From Bacillota bacterium (GTDB lineage: Bacteria > Bacillota > Clostridia > Clostridiales > Clostridiaceae), in the NCBI GenBank assembly GCA_030706015.1, contig JAUZPI010000005.1, forward strand, positions 41,944 to 105,943: 64,000 nucleotides of DNA. Reading direction: 5' to 3'. Below are positions 17,722-26,493 of this stretch, piece by piece. Under the pieces are notes generated by a model. The model worked only from the letters and a program-made list of their open reading frames with translations. It had not been told where the DNA came from and searched no databases. Made by a program: the position numbers and the translations under genes. Numbering within the stretch: position 1 is the stretch's first letter; every line of letters begins with the position of its first letter.

Positions 17722-19031
17722 TATAAATCCTCCTTTTCATTTAAAGCATCATAAACCTTTTTTATGGGAATCCCGTATTCCTCAGCTGCCTTTCTGCAAT
17801 CCTCATACTCAGGCTTTGATTTAATTAATTCACCCTCCAAATAACCATTCTTAACTGATATTTCACCAAACTTGGTGCTTCTTATAGTGTAATTTCTATG
17901 AAGTAAGTTTTTTTCCACCTTAAGTATTCTAATACCTAGAGTTGAGGTTTCAATAAAAACAGCTCTCTTTAATTCATTAAGTTTATCTGGTGTACATAAA
18001 ACACTAAGCTTAATTGCAGGTCTTCCCTTTTTCATAACCATTGGAGTAAGGTATACATCACTTGCCCCCATATATAAAAATTTATTTATTATATAATCAT
18101 ATAATTCTGGATTCATATCATCAATATTACATTCTATAATATAGGCCTCCTCTATTTCATAATAAGCTTTATTTTTTTCTGCTATTTCAGCCAAGAACAC
18201 TCTTAAAACATTTGGAATTTCCGTATCTCTATGTCCAATACCATAAGCTGTTTTTTCTATAACAAATTCCTTCTTATCTACAAATTCATCAACTAAGGCT
18301 GCAAGTATAGCTGCTCCTGTTGGCGTAGTCGTTTCAAAGGGTACTGCACCTGTTTTTACTGGTACTCCCTGCAATATTTCTATTGTGGCTGGAGCTGGTA
18401 CAGGAATAAGCCCATGAGCACATTTTACAAAGCCTCCACCAAGTTCAATAGAGGAACACATAACCTTATCTACCTTTAAATAGTCAAAGCATATTGCAGC
18501 TCCAATTATATCAACTATGGAATCCACAGCTCCAACCTCATGAAAATGTACATCATACAACGCCTTACCATGAATTTTTGCTTCTGCCTTTGCCACTCTC
18601 ATAAAAATATCCATACTTATTCTTTTAACGTTATCACTAAGAGTGCTTAAAGCAATTATATTTTCTATATCCTTTAAATTTCTATGTACATGTCCTTCAA
18701 CATGATGTTCCTCATGATGATGTTTATGAAGGAAGCGCTTTCCTTCCTCATATTCATGCAAATGTTCATGAGCCTCTCCATGGTGATGATGCTCTACCTG
18801 TTGATTAGTTTCATAGTGATGGTGCTCTGCATGTGAGTCTAATATGACATAAACCTTAGTGCCAGTTATCCCTTTCCTAGCATCTTGACCTATTTCAATT
18901 TTATAACCACTAACATTAAGCTTATTAAGTTCATTTAAAAGATAATCTTTATCTACTCCTAAATCTATCATTGCAGCAAGATTCATATCACCGCTAATGC
19001 CTGAAAAACAATCGTAATACAGTACCTTCAT
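17721..19031 (-). CDS. larC: Nickel insertion protein LarC (single uninterrupted ORF)
   Basis: LarC is the CTP-dependent cyclometallase that installs nickel in the pincer cofactor. It is 436 residues, beginning MKVLYYDCFSGISGDMNLAAMIDLG. A long His-rich segment (about residues 69-130, many HHH and HEH groups) is likely to hold nickel. In Lactobacillus plantarum the gene is read through a programmed frameshift (LarC1/LarC2); here both parts are in one open frame. ATG 19031 follows AGAGGTG; the GTG at 19040 was rejected. First gene of larC-larE-larB. Confidence 0.95.
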   Translation of the reverse strand: MKVLYYDCFSGISGDMNLAAMIDLGVDKDYLLNELNKLNVSGYKIEIGQDARKGITGTKVYVILDSHAEHHHYETNQQVEHHHHGEAHEHLHEYEEGKRFLHKHHHEEHHVEGHVHRNLKDIENIIALSTLSDNVKRISMDIFMRVAKAEAKIHGKALYDVHFHEVGAVDSIVDIIGAAICFDYLKVDKVMCSSIELGGGFVKCAHGLIPVPAPATIEILQGVPVKTGAVPFETTTPTGAAILAALVDEFVDKKEFVIEKTAYGIGHRDTEIPNVLRVFLAEIAEKNKAYYEIEEAYIIECNIDDMNPELYDYIINKFLYMGASDVYLTPMVMKKGRPAIKLSVLCTPDKLNELKRAVFIETSTLGIRILKVEKNLLHRNYTIRSTKFGEISVKNGYLEGELIKSKPEYEDCRKAAEEYGIPIKKVYDALNEKEDL

Positions 19032-19040
19032 TATATTCAC

Positions 19041-19370
19041 CTCTAATTAATTTAAAATCTAGGTTAATCTGCAATTCCTTGACTTTGAAGCGTTTCTCCT
19101 AAAAGAAGGGTTAATCCTATCAGAATATCAGCTTTTAGGGCATTCTATTCATCTTAACAATTCTATTATCAAAGAATACTATCAATAAAGTAGCAGCTAA
19201 GAGAATTGCAGGTGTATATTTTTTCTCTCTTTTGCTATTTAATTGTAGTATTATTATTCTAGCAAAATTTTATGAAAGCAACAATATATAATCAAGTAAT
19301 ATATATGAATACAAATTAATTAAAGATCAAGCACATAGTCATAAAAGCGAAACATCATAATTAGCAAAAA
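19041..19370. other. Gene-free gap upstream of larC
   Basis: AT-rich DNA between larC and the chemoreceptor terminator. On the minus strand an open stretch of about 44 codons (roughly 19275 to 19146) encodes a hydrophobic segment, KYTPAILLAATLLIVFF, then stops. It has no start codon or ribosome site and may be a decayed membrane-protein fragment. Promoters for larC are expected here, but I cannot pick one confidently. Confidence 0.3.
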
Positions 19371-19419
19371 GTAAGTAAGCAGTTATTGAGGAAACTACTA
19401 TTCAATAACTGCTTACTTA
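19371..19419. terminator. Strong terminator after the chemoreceptor gene
   Basis: Arms 19371-19389 and 19402-19419 (GTAAGTAAGCAGTTATTGA with TCAATAACTGCTTACTTA) form an 18-bp perfect stem with A/T tracts on both sides. Confidence 0.88.
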
Positions 19420-19505
19420 TTTTTATTTAGTCTATAAATCATAAGAACTCTATAGAATGTTTACAACATGTTATACTTTAGATATATAGTCATATAGGAG
19501 CTGAA

Positions 19506-20996
19506 TTAGTTTTTTATCAAGCTTTCCAGTTTTTTGCTGGCATCGTGGATATTTTTCATAAGTTCAGAAATTGTTTTTATATTGATATCTTCAGCTTCAA
19601 TGGTTGCTGACATTTCTTCAGCTGAAGCCGAATGTTCCTCTGAAATACTTGCTATGCTTTCTGATTCTTCACGAAGCTGTTTGAATATATTTCTTACATT
19701 TTCTACAGTATTTAATTCAGATACTACAAAGCCGTCAATATCTTCAAAAGAAGATTGGATACTCTCAAAGCTCTGGATAACCTTTCTTACTATTGTTTCG
19801 CCAATCTGAGTTGCGTTTTTGCCATTTTGTACATCATTTTGGACAGCTTCACTCTTGTTTCTGATATCATTTATAATTTCACCAATTGAAGCAGCAATTT
19901 CAGTACTCTGTTCTGCTAGCTTTTTTACTTCTCCTGCAACAACAGCAAATCCTTTGCCTAGTTCACCTGCTCTAGCTGCTTCTATGGATGCGTTTAGTGA
20001 CAGCAGATTTGTTTGTTCAGCAATCTGCGAAATTCCTTCAAGAAAGGCACTTACCTTGTCCATACTTTGTTGAAGTTCTGATACCGTTGAAAGGGAGCTA
20101 TTAACTGCTGTATGAATGATGTTCATTTGCATGTTCATATCCAATATGTTTTTCGAACCTTGAGAAACAACTTGATTAGCTTGAACTGAAACATCTGTGA
20201 GCTGATGAGAAACTTTAACTGTTTCGTTAATTTTGTCATTAGCGTCATTAACAAGACCAGATATATGATTTAAAGCTCCCGCTTGCTCTGTTACTCCTTT
20301 TGATACTTCCTGCACCACAGTAATAATGCTTGCACTACTTTCCCTGACAGATTGTAAATTTGAGTTACATTCTGCGATGTCAATGTTCATAATATTTGTA
20401 TTATGCTTCAAAGAGTCCATAGTATTTTTAAGTTCCTCTAATAGTACAGTTGCATTTCTTTCCCTCTCTATAGATGCTTCTATTAGTTCACTTCCCCACT
20501 TGGTGACAAAAAATAATATTATCATACAGAAGTTTATAATAGAAATAACTGTTATAAAAAGAGAAAAATTAATACTAATAGTATTTGTGACTGACTTTAC
20601 AACAATTACAATCACATCCAATAGAAGACAAAACATAATGAAGGATTTCTTATTTAGAAACAATGTTACAGCACAAACCACAAGCAACATACAAAATAAT
20701 GAAAGTACTTGATATTCAGGAGTCATGGTACCTGAGAAAGAAATAAGTATAGTGTTTAGCCCCATTACTGAACACAAAATCATGCCAGAAAAGGTTTCAT
20801 ATCTTTTCAAGTAAAATAAAACTGTAGATACTGATAAAGTTATGAAAAGAGTAGCATTTGTAATAACTGTTACAGCTGTCATGGGATTTCCGTTAAGCAG
20901 CGGTGAAATTATAGCGAAAATAAATAAAGGCCAGAAAGCAATAAGAATAGATTTTGTAACACGTCTGGCATGATTTGTTTGTAAACTTCCGTTCAT
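19506..20996 (-). CDS. Methyl-accepting chemotaxis protein with a six-segment membrane sensor
   Basis: This 496-residue chemoreceptor has about six hydrophobic segments within residues 15-170 and no evident extracellular ligand domain. A cytoplasmic signalling domain follows, with the hairpin tip region ISQIAEQTNLLSLNASIEAARAGELGKGFAVVA (about residues 315-347, quoted here only as the family landmark IEAARAGE). It would signal through CheA/CheW. AAAGGAG precedes the ATG. A well-formed sigma-D (flagellar) promoter at 21059-21085 supports membership in the motility regulon. Ligand unknown. Confidence 0.93.
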   Translation of the reverse strand: MNGSLQTNHARRVTKSILIAFWPLFIFAIISPLLNGNPMTAVTVITNATLFITLSVSTVLFYLKRYETFSGMILCSVMGLNTILISFSGTMTPEYQVLSLFCMLLVVCAVTLFLNKKSFIMFCLLLDVIVIVVKSVTNTISINFSLFITVISIINFCMIILFFVTKWGSELIEASIERERNATVLLEELKNTMDSLKHNTNIMNIDIAECNSNLQSVRESSASIITVVQEVSKGVTEQAGALNHISGLVNDANDKINETVKVSHQLTDVSVQANQVVSQGSKNILDMNMQMNIIHTAVNSSLSTVSELQQSMDKVSAFLEGISQIAEQTNLLSLNASIEAARAGELGKGFAVVAGEVKKLAEQSTEIAASIGEIINDIRNKSEAVQNDVQNGKNATQIGETIVRKVIQSFESIQSSFEDIDGFVVSELNTVENVRNIFKQLREESESIASISEEHSASAEEMSATIEAEDINIKTISELMKNIHDASKKLESLIKN

Positions 20997-21058
20997 AGGT
21001 GTATCTCCTTTCAGTAACTCGTTTTGAATTTAGCGAATTAAAAATATCGTTGTATTTT

Positions 21059-21085
21059 TTATCGACACCAGTCGCAAATACTTTA
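21059..21085 (-). promoter_or_regulatory. Sigma-D (flagellar) type promoter of the chemoreceptor gene
   Basis: On the minus strand TAAA, 15 nt, GTCGATAA matches the sigma-D/FliA consensus TAAA-N15-GCCGATAA with one deviation. It lies about 60 nt before the chemoreceptor start. Confidence 0.7.
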
Positions 21086-21241
21086 GACATAGGTAGACAG
21101 AATTAGACATTAGATGAATCATTTAAGGAAAGTACGGCATATTCTTAAGATAAACTAGCTGGTTTCTGCAAAATTCTGTAATTGTACGTTGTGGATAAGG
21201 TAAAACTTGATTACAAAACCAAACCTTTATAATTTAAAAGT

Positions 21242-21433
21242 AAAAAAAAACTGTATGCGGACGCATACAGTTGTAGAAGCAATAAAACTTTGCTATATAG
21301 GCCTTAAGAATACGGTAGGAGTGATTATAATATGTACATCACGGATTCCAGGCGAGAAGCCCACAGCATACCCAATTTAATATTTGATATTAAAGACATA
21401 AGACAGGAATATTAAACTGGAAGTTTTACACTT
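21242..21433 (-). ncRNA. Probable stand-alone structured RNA (~190 nt; 6S-like size, family not identified)
   Basis: On the minus strand a promoter-like pair (21439-21466) is followed by ~190 nt with several stems: a closing stem pairing TAAAACTT (about 21421-21428) with AAGTTTTA (21284-21291), a 13-bp perfect hairpin (CCAGTTTAATATT with AATATTAAATTGG, about 21372-21420), a GTGAT/ATCAC stem near 21321-21342, and a terminal GC-rich hairpin (21250-21271) with a nine-T tail. No ORF with a ribosome site fits. The chemoreceptor downstream has its own promoter, so this is not its leader. Length and closing stem resemble 6S RNA, but I cannot confirm this. Confidence 0.55.
21250..21271 (-). terminator. 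Intrinsic terminator of the candidate RNA
   Basis: A perfect stem ACTGTATGCG/CGCATACAGT with a very small loop (21250-21271) is followed on the minus strand by nine Ts (21242-21250). Confidence 0.85.
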
Positions 21434-21438
21434 TAAAG

Positions 21439-21466
21439 CTTATAATACAATAAGTTGGATATACAA
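21439..21466 (-). promoter_or_regulatory. Promoter-like sequence of the candidate RNA
   Basis: TTGTAT, 16 nt, TATAAG on the minus strand, 5-7 nt upstream of the paired 5' end of the candidate RNA. The match to sigma-A is moderate. The remaining gap to agrB (21467-21925) is AT-rich and holds no other feature I can support; the agrBD promoter should lie in it. Confidence 0.5.
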
Positions 21467-21925
21467 ATAGTTGTAAGACAACACATTTTGCCTTCAGCAA
21501 TTACAAATAACAAAACGTGTTTCATAACTTTGGCCTTGCACTTTAACTTAGTCAATTAATTATTAAATTTCTTAATCACTTCATCTTTATTATATTTACT
21601 CTGCAAATGGATATCAATAGCTTGGACATGAATCGCTTTTTTTGGGACATGAACACTTATATGTTATTATACTAAAATATATTAATGTATTAAAATTACC
21701 ATTTAACGTTCTATGATATTCCATAACTTTTAATAACTTGATTCTTATAAATATTCACATGCTTTGCATTTGCATCTTGTATAAAATAACAATATTTTAA
21801 ATAATTAGCTTATTCAAACGTTTTCATGACCAAAATAAACTATTTTATGTACTGTATATTTACTTTATGTACATGCTGTGATAAATTAATAATTAATGAT
21901 AAATCTACAAAAAAGGTGATATTTT

Positions 21926-22504
21926 ATGGTAGAAAAACTAGCAGCTAAACTATGTGAAGGAATAGATGATGAAATAGTCCAAGCTAAGGTTCTATATGGA
22001 CTAAGGATTTTTTTTAGTGAAGCTTCAAAGTTCACTTTACTATTATTAACTTTTATATTATTGCATAAAACGAGATATTATTTTTTTTCATTAGTAATTT
22101 TTTGTACTATACGAGTACTAACTGGAGGAATTCACCTAGATACTTCAATAAAATGCTTTTTGCTATCAGATGCATTTTTTCTCGCCGCAGTTTTCTCCAC
22201 GTATATTCCAAGGGTAGAGACCTATGTTTATGTTACTCTAGGATTTATCAGTCTTTGTATCGTCGTAATTAAGGCACCTATTCCAAGTAAAAATAGGCCC
22301 TTAAATAATACTCATCAAAGAAAAATATTAAAAATTGGCTCTATTATAGTAACTTTACTATGGCTAATCTTTTTATTGACGTATATAAAAAATACCAGCT
22401 TATTAAACTGCGGTATTATTACAATATTCCTCTTATCACTGCAATTAATAAATAAAAAAAGGAGGCTTAACAATGTTATCTTTATTACGAAAATCAAAGA
22501 TTAA
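21926..22504 (+). CDS. agrB: AgrB-type peptide-processing endopeptidase
   Basis: AgrB is the integral membrane cysteine protease that cuts the AgrD C-terminal tail and forms the thiolactone ring of the autoinducing peptide. The 192-residue protein has the catalytic region RVLTGGIHLDTSIKCF, which includes the family His and downstream Cys, and the KAPIPSKNRPL block, with five or six hydrophobic segments. AAAAGGTG precedes the ATG. Its 3' end overlaps agrD by 32 bp. It faces agrA-agrC, which are on the opposite strand. Confidence 0.93.
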   Translation: MVEKLAAKLCEGIDDEIVQAKVLYGLRIFFSEASKFTLLLLTFILLHKTRYYFFSLVIFCTIRVLTGGIHLDTSIKCFLLSDAFFLAAVFSTYIPRVETYVYVTLGFISLCIVVIKAPIPSKNRPLNNTHQRKILKIGSIIVTLLWLIFLLTYIKNTSLLNCGIITIFLLSLQLINKKRRLNNVIFITKIKD

Positions 22505-22616
22505 ATTAAATTCCATACTTATGCTATCACTGATTTTAGTTGCCGAACTTTACATGGACATTAATTGTTGGGTATTCTTTGGTGAAATTGACGTTCCCGA
22601 ATGCTTAAAAAAATAG
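22473..22616 (+). CDS. agrD: AgrD-type autoinducing peptide precursor
   Basis: This 47-residue ORF lies in a different frame from agrB and overlaps its end, with GGAGG 7 nt before the ATG. It has the AgrD layout: an amphipathic N-terminal helix (about residues 1-26, LSLLRKSKIKLNSILMLSLI), a core containing NCWVFF, and an acidic tail GEIDVPECLKK resembling the DEVEVPKEL tail of staphylococcal AgrD. By analogy AgrB would cut after the second Phe and join its carboxyl to Cys32 as a five-residue thiolactone (CWVFF), perhaps with a short N-terminal extension. The exact peptide is inferred. Confidence 0.88.
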   Translation: MLSLLRKSKIKLNSILMLSLILVAELYMDINCWVFFGEIDVPECLKK

Positions 22617-22646
22617 CATTTCCATTATTACTTTATAAGTTCCACT

Positions 22647-23924
22647 TTACGGAATTTCAATTCTTATAATTATATACTCTTCTTCAAAAGATAGTTGAAT
22701 TTTTCCCATATGGGTTTCAACTATCTTTTTCACATTGTATAAACCATAGCCATGTCCTTCTCCTTTTTTTGTGGTGAACCCTTTATTGAACATTTCTCCT
22801 GCATCATCAATTTTCATAGGCAAACTATTATTTTTAGTCTCTATGATATATTTACCTCCTTCAAACCCAACCTTCAAAAATACATTTCTATCATCTTTAA
22901 TTTTTACAGTAGCTTCAAAAGCATTATCTAAAAGATTATTTAAAATCTCAGAGTACTCATATTCTTTTAATCCAATTCCTTTGAGATTTGACTTTATCAT
23001 ATAATTAAAATTTATCCCTAGTTCATTGGCTTGTTGCATTTTAGAATAAACAATAGCAGCTAATATCTTATTATCCACTTCCACAAACTTATCCATTTCT
23101 CGAAAGGAGAAATTCAGTCCTTTTAAATAATCTTCTAAATTTCTTTTTAAATCATCGCCATCCGATGTTTGCACTATCCCATAAATTGTATTTAAATGAT
23201 TCTTAAAATCATGCTGTCTTCTCCTGACATCATCGATTAAGTTTACTATTATCGGACTATACTGGTTATAAGTTTCTATATCCTTCATTTGCTCTTTCAC
23301 TTTAAATGTATAAAGTAAGTATGCAGTAATTACAGTAATAAATAATACTGGAATCATAATAAAAAATATAGAATTATTAATTACAAATTCATTTTTATTA
23401 TCATAAATAAACTTTGTTCCGCATATATATATAAATATGCTTAATACTAAACGATAACTCTGCTTTATGTCATATTTATATCGAAGATAATACTTTCTTA
23501 TTGGTACAAATCTATAAATACAAACACATATTATCAAAAGTAATGGTGTTACACATGCACCCCTTATAGTCATATCTACATTATACCCGAAACATTTATA
23601 TGCATAACCAATTAATACTGACAGTATAAGTTCACTTACCATAGCTATCAGTAGCATAATTACAAACTTTAACAATGTATCAAACATACTGTCCTTATAA
23701 ATTATCTTAAGTATAATTATCATTATGATATATAGCGTAAGAGAAAAGATTTTTTCAGAGAAAGAACTCATGATAGGAATGGTAATACTGCTTATGATAA
23801 CAAAAATAGCTGCCTTCATATAATTAAATTTTTTCTTTTCTATGCTTTCATACATAATAGCTAACGATATATTTTCTAAAATTGAACTTATCACTGATAA
23901 AATATATAAAGTATTACTACTCAT
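22647..23924 (-). CDS. agrC: AgrC-type sensor histidine kinase
   Basis: This 425-residue membrane kinase has six or seven hydrophobic segments over residues 1-215. Then follow the H-box RRRQHDFKNHLNTIYGI (phospho-acceptor His in QHDFKNH), the N-box EILNNLLDNAFEAT and a GHKL ATP-binding end with KGEGHGYGLYNVKKIV. This is the HPK10 type that senses Agr peptides. ATG 23924 follows GGGGGAGAGG; the TTG at 23948 was rejected. It begins one base after the agrA stop, so the two are co-transcribed, convergent to agrBD. Confidence 0.93.
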   Translation of the reverse strand: MSSNTLYILSVISSILENISLAIMYESIEKKKFNYMKAAIFVIISSITIPIMSSFSEKIFSLTLYIIMIIILKIIYKDSMFDTLLKFVIMLLIAMVSELILSVLIGYAYKCFGYNVDMTIRGACVTPLLLIICVCIYRFVPIRKYYLRYKYDIKQSYRLVLSIFIYICGTKFIYDNKNEFVINNSIFFIMIPVLFITVITAYLLYTFKVKEQMKDIETYNQYSPIIVNLIDDVRRRQHDFKNHLNTIYGIVQTSDGDDLKRNLEDYLKGLNFSFREMDKFVEVDNKILAAIVYSKMQQANELGINFNYMIKSNLKGIGLKEYEYSEILNNLLDNAFEATVKIKDDRNVFLKVGFEGGKYIIETKNNSLPMKIDDAGEMFNKGFTTKKGEGHGYGLYNVKKIVETHMGKIQLSFEEEYIIIRIEIP

Positions 23925-23925
23925 T

Positions 23926-24666
23926 TTATCCCTCTCCCCCTTCTTCAAAAGCTTCTAATACATTTTTCTTAAATTTATCTCCTATAGGCACAGACTCCTT
24001 TAATGACTCAAAATAAATCTCCCAATTACTTTGGCTTCTATCTATCTCTAAAACATAATTCATATTTACAGCATAGGATCTATGGCATTGAATTATAGCT
24101 CCCCCCTGAACCATTTCCATCATCTTTTTTAATGAAGTCTTTTGCAGCACATACTTACCTCTCTTAGTAAACACATAGGTTGTCCTAACATATACAGCTA
24201 TAAAATATATTTCATCTATGTATACTTTTACATATATACCTTTTATATCCATATTGATGTATTTTCTGTCCTTCTTATCAATAACCTCTTGTTTATCTAG
24301 ATTATTAATAAGTTTATTAGTTATTTCTATAACATCCTTCTTTTCATATGGTTTTATTAAAAAATCATAACAGTGAATTTCCTTAAAGGCCTCCAACATA
24401 TATTTCATATGAGTTGTTGTAAAGATAATCCAAGCTAGTTCGTAATTAGGATTGGCCCTTAGTTCTGAAGCAAATTCAAGACCTGATGAGTTTTTTAATG
24501 AAATGTCTACGAAGAAAATATGAATTGTATTTGTTAATGCAATAGCTAGAGCTTCATCCTTTGAAGCTGCTTCGAAAATATTTATTGGTTTATCTACCTC
24601 TTTTATCATCTTAATAAAAGTACGTCTCTGTATTTCGTCATCTTCCACCACAAGTATATTAAACAT
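23926..24666 (-). CDS. agrA: AgrA-type LytTR response regulator
   Basis: The 246-residue protein has a receiver domain (LVVEDDEIQR start, phospho-acceptor Asp in HIFFVDISLKNSSG, KPYEKKD near 107) and a C-terminal LytTR DNA-binding domain (about 140-240; IQCHRSYAVNMNYV is characteristic). It would bind promoter repeats and activate agrBD and targets when phosphorylated by AgrC. ATG 24666 follows GGGGTGG. First gene of agrA-agrC. Confidence 0.93.
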   Translation of the reverse strand: MFNILVVEDDEIQRRTFIKMIKEVDKPINIFEAASKDEALAIALTNTIHIFFVDISLKNSSGLEFASELRANPNYELAWIIFTTTHMKYMLEAFKEIHCYDFLIKPYEKKDVIEITNKLINNLDKQEVIDKKDRKYINMDIKGIYVKVYIDEIYFIAVYVRTTYVFTKRGKYVLQKTSLKKMMEMVQGGAIIQCHRSYAVNMNYVLEIDRSQSNWEIYFESLKESVPIGDKFKKNVLEAFEEGGEG

Positions 24667-25091
24667 AATCCACCCCAAAATTATATCAATCTACATTATT
24701 TTCTTATATTCATAAAATAACACCTGATAGTTATTATGTCAATATTAATTAAAAATGGCTCTATTACTAAGTTTGTCAATATGTTATTTTAGATTTCATC
24801 CGTTTTTTTAATTATACCATATTTTTCTCTAAATTGATACCATTTCCAATATTTTTACATTTAGTGACGTACTATATTTTTTTAACTTTTTTTAATCTAG
24901 ATAGCTATTTATTAATAAAAAGCAAAAAATATTAAATATATTTAATTTGTACATATATTTATTGATAATTTATCAATAATTCATTGAATTTATTAACAAA
25001 TTATGATATGTTATTATTAACACCAAATACCTTATAATATCAATTTATCACACATTCCACTATTTATAATAAATTTAAGGAGGTGATTTTA
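24667..25091. other. AT-rich divergent promoter region between agrA and the ferredoxin gene
   Basis: A 425-bp stretch without ORFs. It must hold the promoters for agrA-agrC (leftward) and the 2Fe-2S ferredoxin gene (rightward). The sequence is so AT-rich that many weak -10-like hexamers occur, and I cannot choose one. Confidence 0.4.
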
Positions 25092-25400
25092 ATGGTAAAC
25101 CCAAAATATCACATTTTCGTTTGTACAAGCTGCAGAACTAATGGAAAGCAACAAGGATATTGCTATTCAAAAGACTCTGTTGGTATTGTTGAGACTTTCA
25201 TGCAGGAAATAGATGAAAGAGGTTTGTCCGGTGATGTAATGATGACTAACACTGGCTGCTTTGGAATATGTAATCAAGGTCCAATAGTTGTTATTTATCC
25301 AGAAGGGGTATGGTATGGTGGAGTTACTCCAGATGATGTTGAGGAAATAATGGATACTCACATCGAAGGCGGAGAAGTTGTTAAAAGACTTCAAATTTAA
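25092..25400 (+). CDS. 2Fe-2S ferredoxin, thioredoxin-like (C. pasteurianum type)
   Basis: The 102-residue protein starts MVNPKYHIFVCTSCRTNGKQ, with cysteines CTSC..C near residues 11, 14 and 24 and CFGIC at about 56-60. It ends GEVVKRLQI. This is nearly the sequence I recall for the C. pasteurianum 2Fe-2S ferredoxin, a homodimeric protein reported to interact with nitrogenase MoFe protein. ATG 25092 follows AGGAGGTG; the GTG at 25083 overlaps that site. It stands alone, with its own terminator. Electron partner here is unknown. Confidence 0.95.
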   Translation: MVNPKYHIFVCTSCRTNGKQQGYCYSKDSVGIVETFMQEIDERGLSGDVMMTNTGCFGICNQGPIVVIYPEGVWYGGVTPDDVEEIMDTHIEGGEVVKRLQI

Positions 25401-25432
25401 TTCTAATATTCACCAGGTTTAATATTTACTAC

Positions 25433-25476
25433 AAAAAAGTTTGGAATTATGCCCATACATAATCCCAAACTTTTTT
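25433..25476 (+). terminator. Terminator of the ferredoxin gene
   Basis: Nineteen-base arms (25433-25451, 25458-25476; AAAAAAGTTTGG... with ...CCAAACTTTTTT), one mismatch, followed by a T run. Confidence 0.9.
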
Positions 25477-25543
25477 TGTATCCTCATATTTAAATTCAGA
25501 TGGAAGCTATCCCATCTGAATTCTTTTTATATAACTTTAAAAA

Positions 25544-26185
25544 TTAACATCCTTTACAAGTACCGCGATATACAATTAATGTATAATCATTTTCACTATT
25601 TTTTATAGTCTTCAACTTATAATTCATTTTTTTCAATTCGTCTTCAAGCCAAGGTGGAGTATGACCACATGTAATTTCAAGCTCATAAAAGGTTGTATTC
25701 TGTAAAAAAGGGATTAGTGCCTTTTTACTTGAGATGCCTGGATTTTGTTCTTGAACTTGTTTTAGATCTATACGATAACTACCTTGATCATTTACCTTTA
25801 CTGGCTGCACCTCTGCTGGCTTTTCATTAGCTGCTGAAGCTTTAGACTCTTGGTATTGTTCTACCTCTTCTAATAACTCTTGAAGGAAATCTTCAGGTTT
25901 GCCATCTACTTCTGCTATAGTGAAACCAGCCATGTCCAAAATGGCATTTGGAAGACCAGAAATCTCTTTACCAACAAAAATCTTACAGGAATCTAATTTG
26001 TCTGTAATTGATACTAAAGCTTGACGAACCAGCTTCATATCATTCCAGTTATCAATTTCAAAATTTATTTCTTTAACAGCTTCCCATTGTTCATTTTCTT
26101 TTTTATAGACCTTAATAACACTTGTCTCATAAAGTGTTGATGTATCTCCATTATTATCTAAAGCTACTGCTATTTCTTTACTCAC
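25544..26185 (-). CDS. AnfO-like protein (Fe-only nitrogenase accessory family)
   Basis: The 213-residue protein starts with a NifX/NifB-like domain (IAVALDNNGDTSTLYE) and ends with an Asp/Pro-rich hinge, ITCGHTPPWLEDELKKMNYK and a terminal GTCKGC. This layout matches the AnfO accessory protein of iron-only nitrogenase clusters (TIGR02940 as I recall). No nitrogenase structural gene is in the window. The start is GTG 26185, 8 nt after AGGAG. It may bind an FeS or heme-type cofactor; the function of stand-alone copies is unclear. The 2Fe-2S ferredoxin is the nearest plus-strand neighbour. Confidence 0.8.
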   Translation of the reverse strand: MSKEIAVALDNNGDTSTLYETSVIKVYKKENEQWEAVKEINFEIDNWNDMKLVRQALVSITDKLDSCKIFVGKEISGLPNAILDMAGFTIAEVDGKPEDFLQELLEEVEQYQESKASAANEKPAEVQPVKVNDQGSYRIDLKQVQEQNPGISSKKALIPFLQNTTFYELEITCGHTPPWLEDELKKMNYKLKTIKNSENDYTLIVYRGTCKGC

Positions 26186-26340
26186 TACAATCACTCCTCT
26201 GTTTTTATAAACCTTTTAACACCAAAACCTTATAAAACACATTAAGTGATGATTACTATTTTAACACATTTTTTAATAATTTAAAAATAGTTTGTAATAA
26301 AAAAATTATGCAGTACACTGACTGCATTAGATAAACTTTC

Positions 26341-26490
26341 CCTATATAGGTTAGTGAATGTAACCCAATCTGAGATTGGGAGGGTTAATTTGAGACTGAT
26401 ATCTTATAATATTTAGACTACTAGTAAACCATAGCTTTCCCAACATAGGTTAGTGAATGGACGCTCGACCTAAGGTCGAGAGGGGTTGCT
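26341..26490 (-). repeat. Dispersed hairpin repeat, family 1: second tandem dimer (reverse orientation)
   Basis: Two units read on the minus strand. The upstream unit has hairpin CTCGACCTTAGGTCGAG (26464-26480) then CATTCACTAACC. About 100 bp later comes a GATATC block and the second hairpin CCCAATCTCAGATTGGG (26364-26380) with CATTCACTAACC. Period and order equal those of the dimer at 4.7 kb, but the stems differ by paired changes. The repeat lies directly downstream of the manC C-terminal segment and fills the gap to the AnfO-like gene. Confidence 0.8.
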
Positions 26491-26493
26491 TGA

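Noticed and set aside
21242..21433. Riboswitch leader of the chemoreceptor gene (for example c-di-GMP)
   Set aside because: I do not see the conserved c-di-GMP, TPP, SAM, purine or lysine motifs, and the transcript ends at a terminator upstream of a separate sigma-D promoter for the chemoreceptor.
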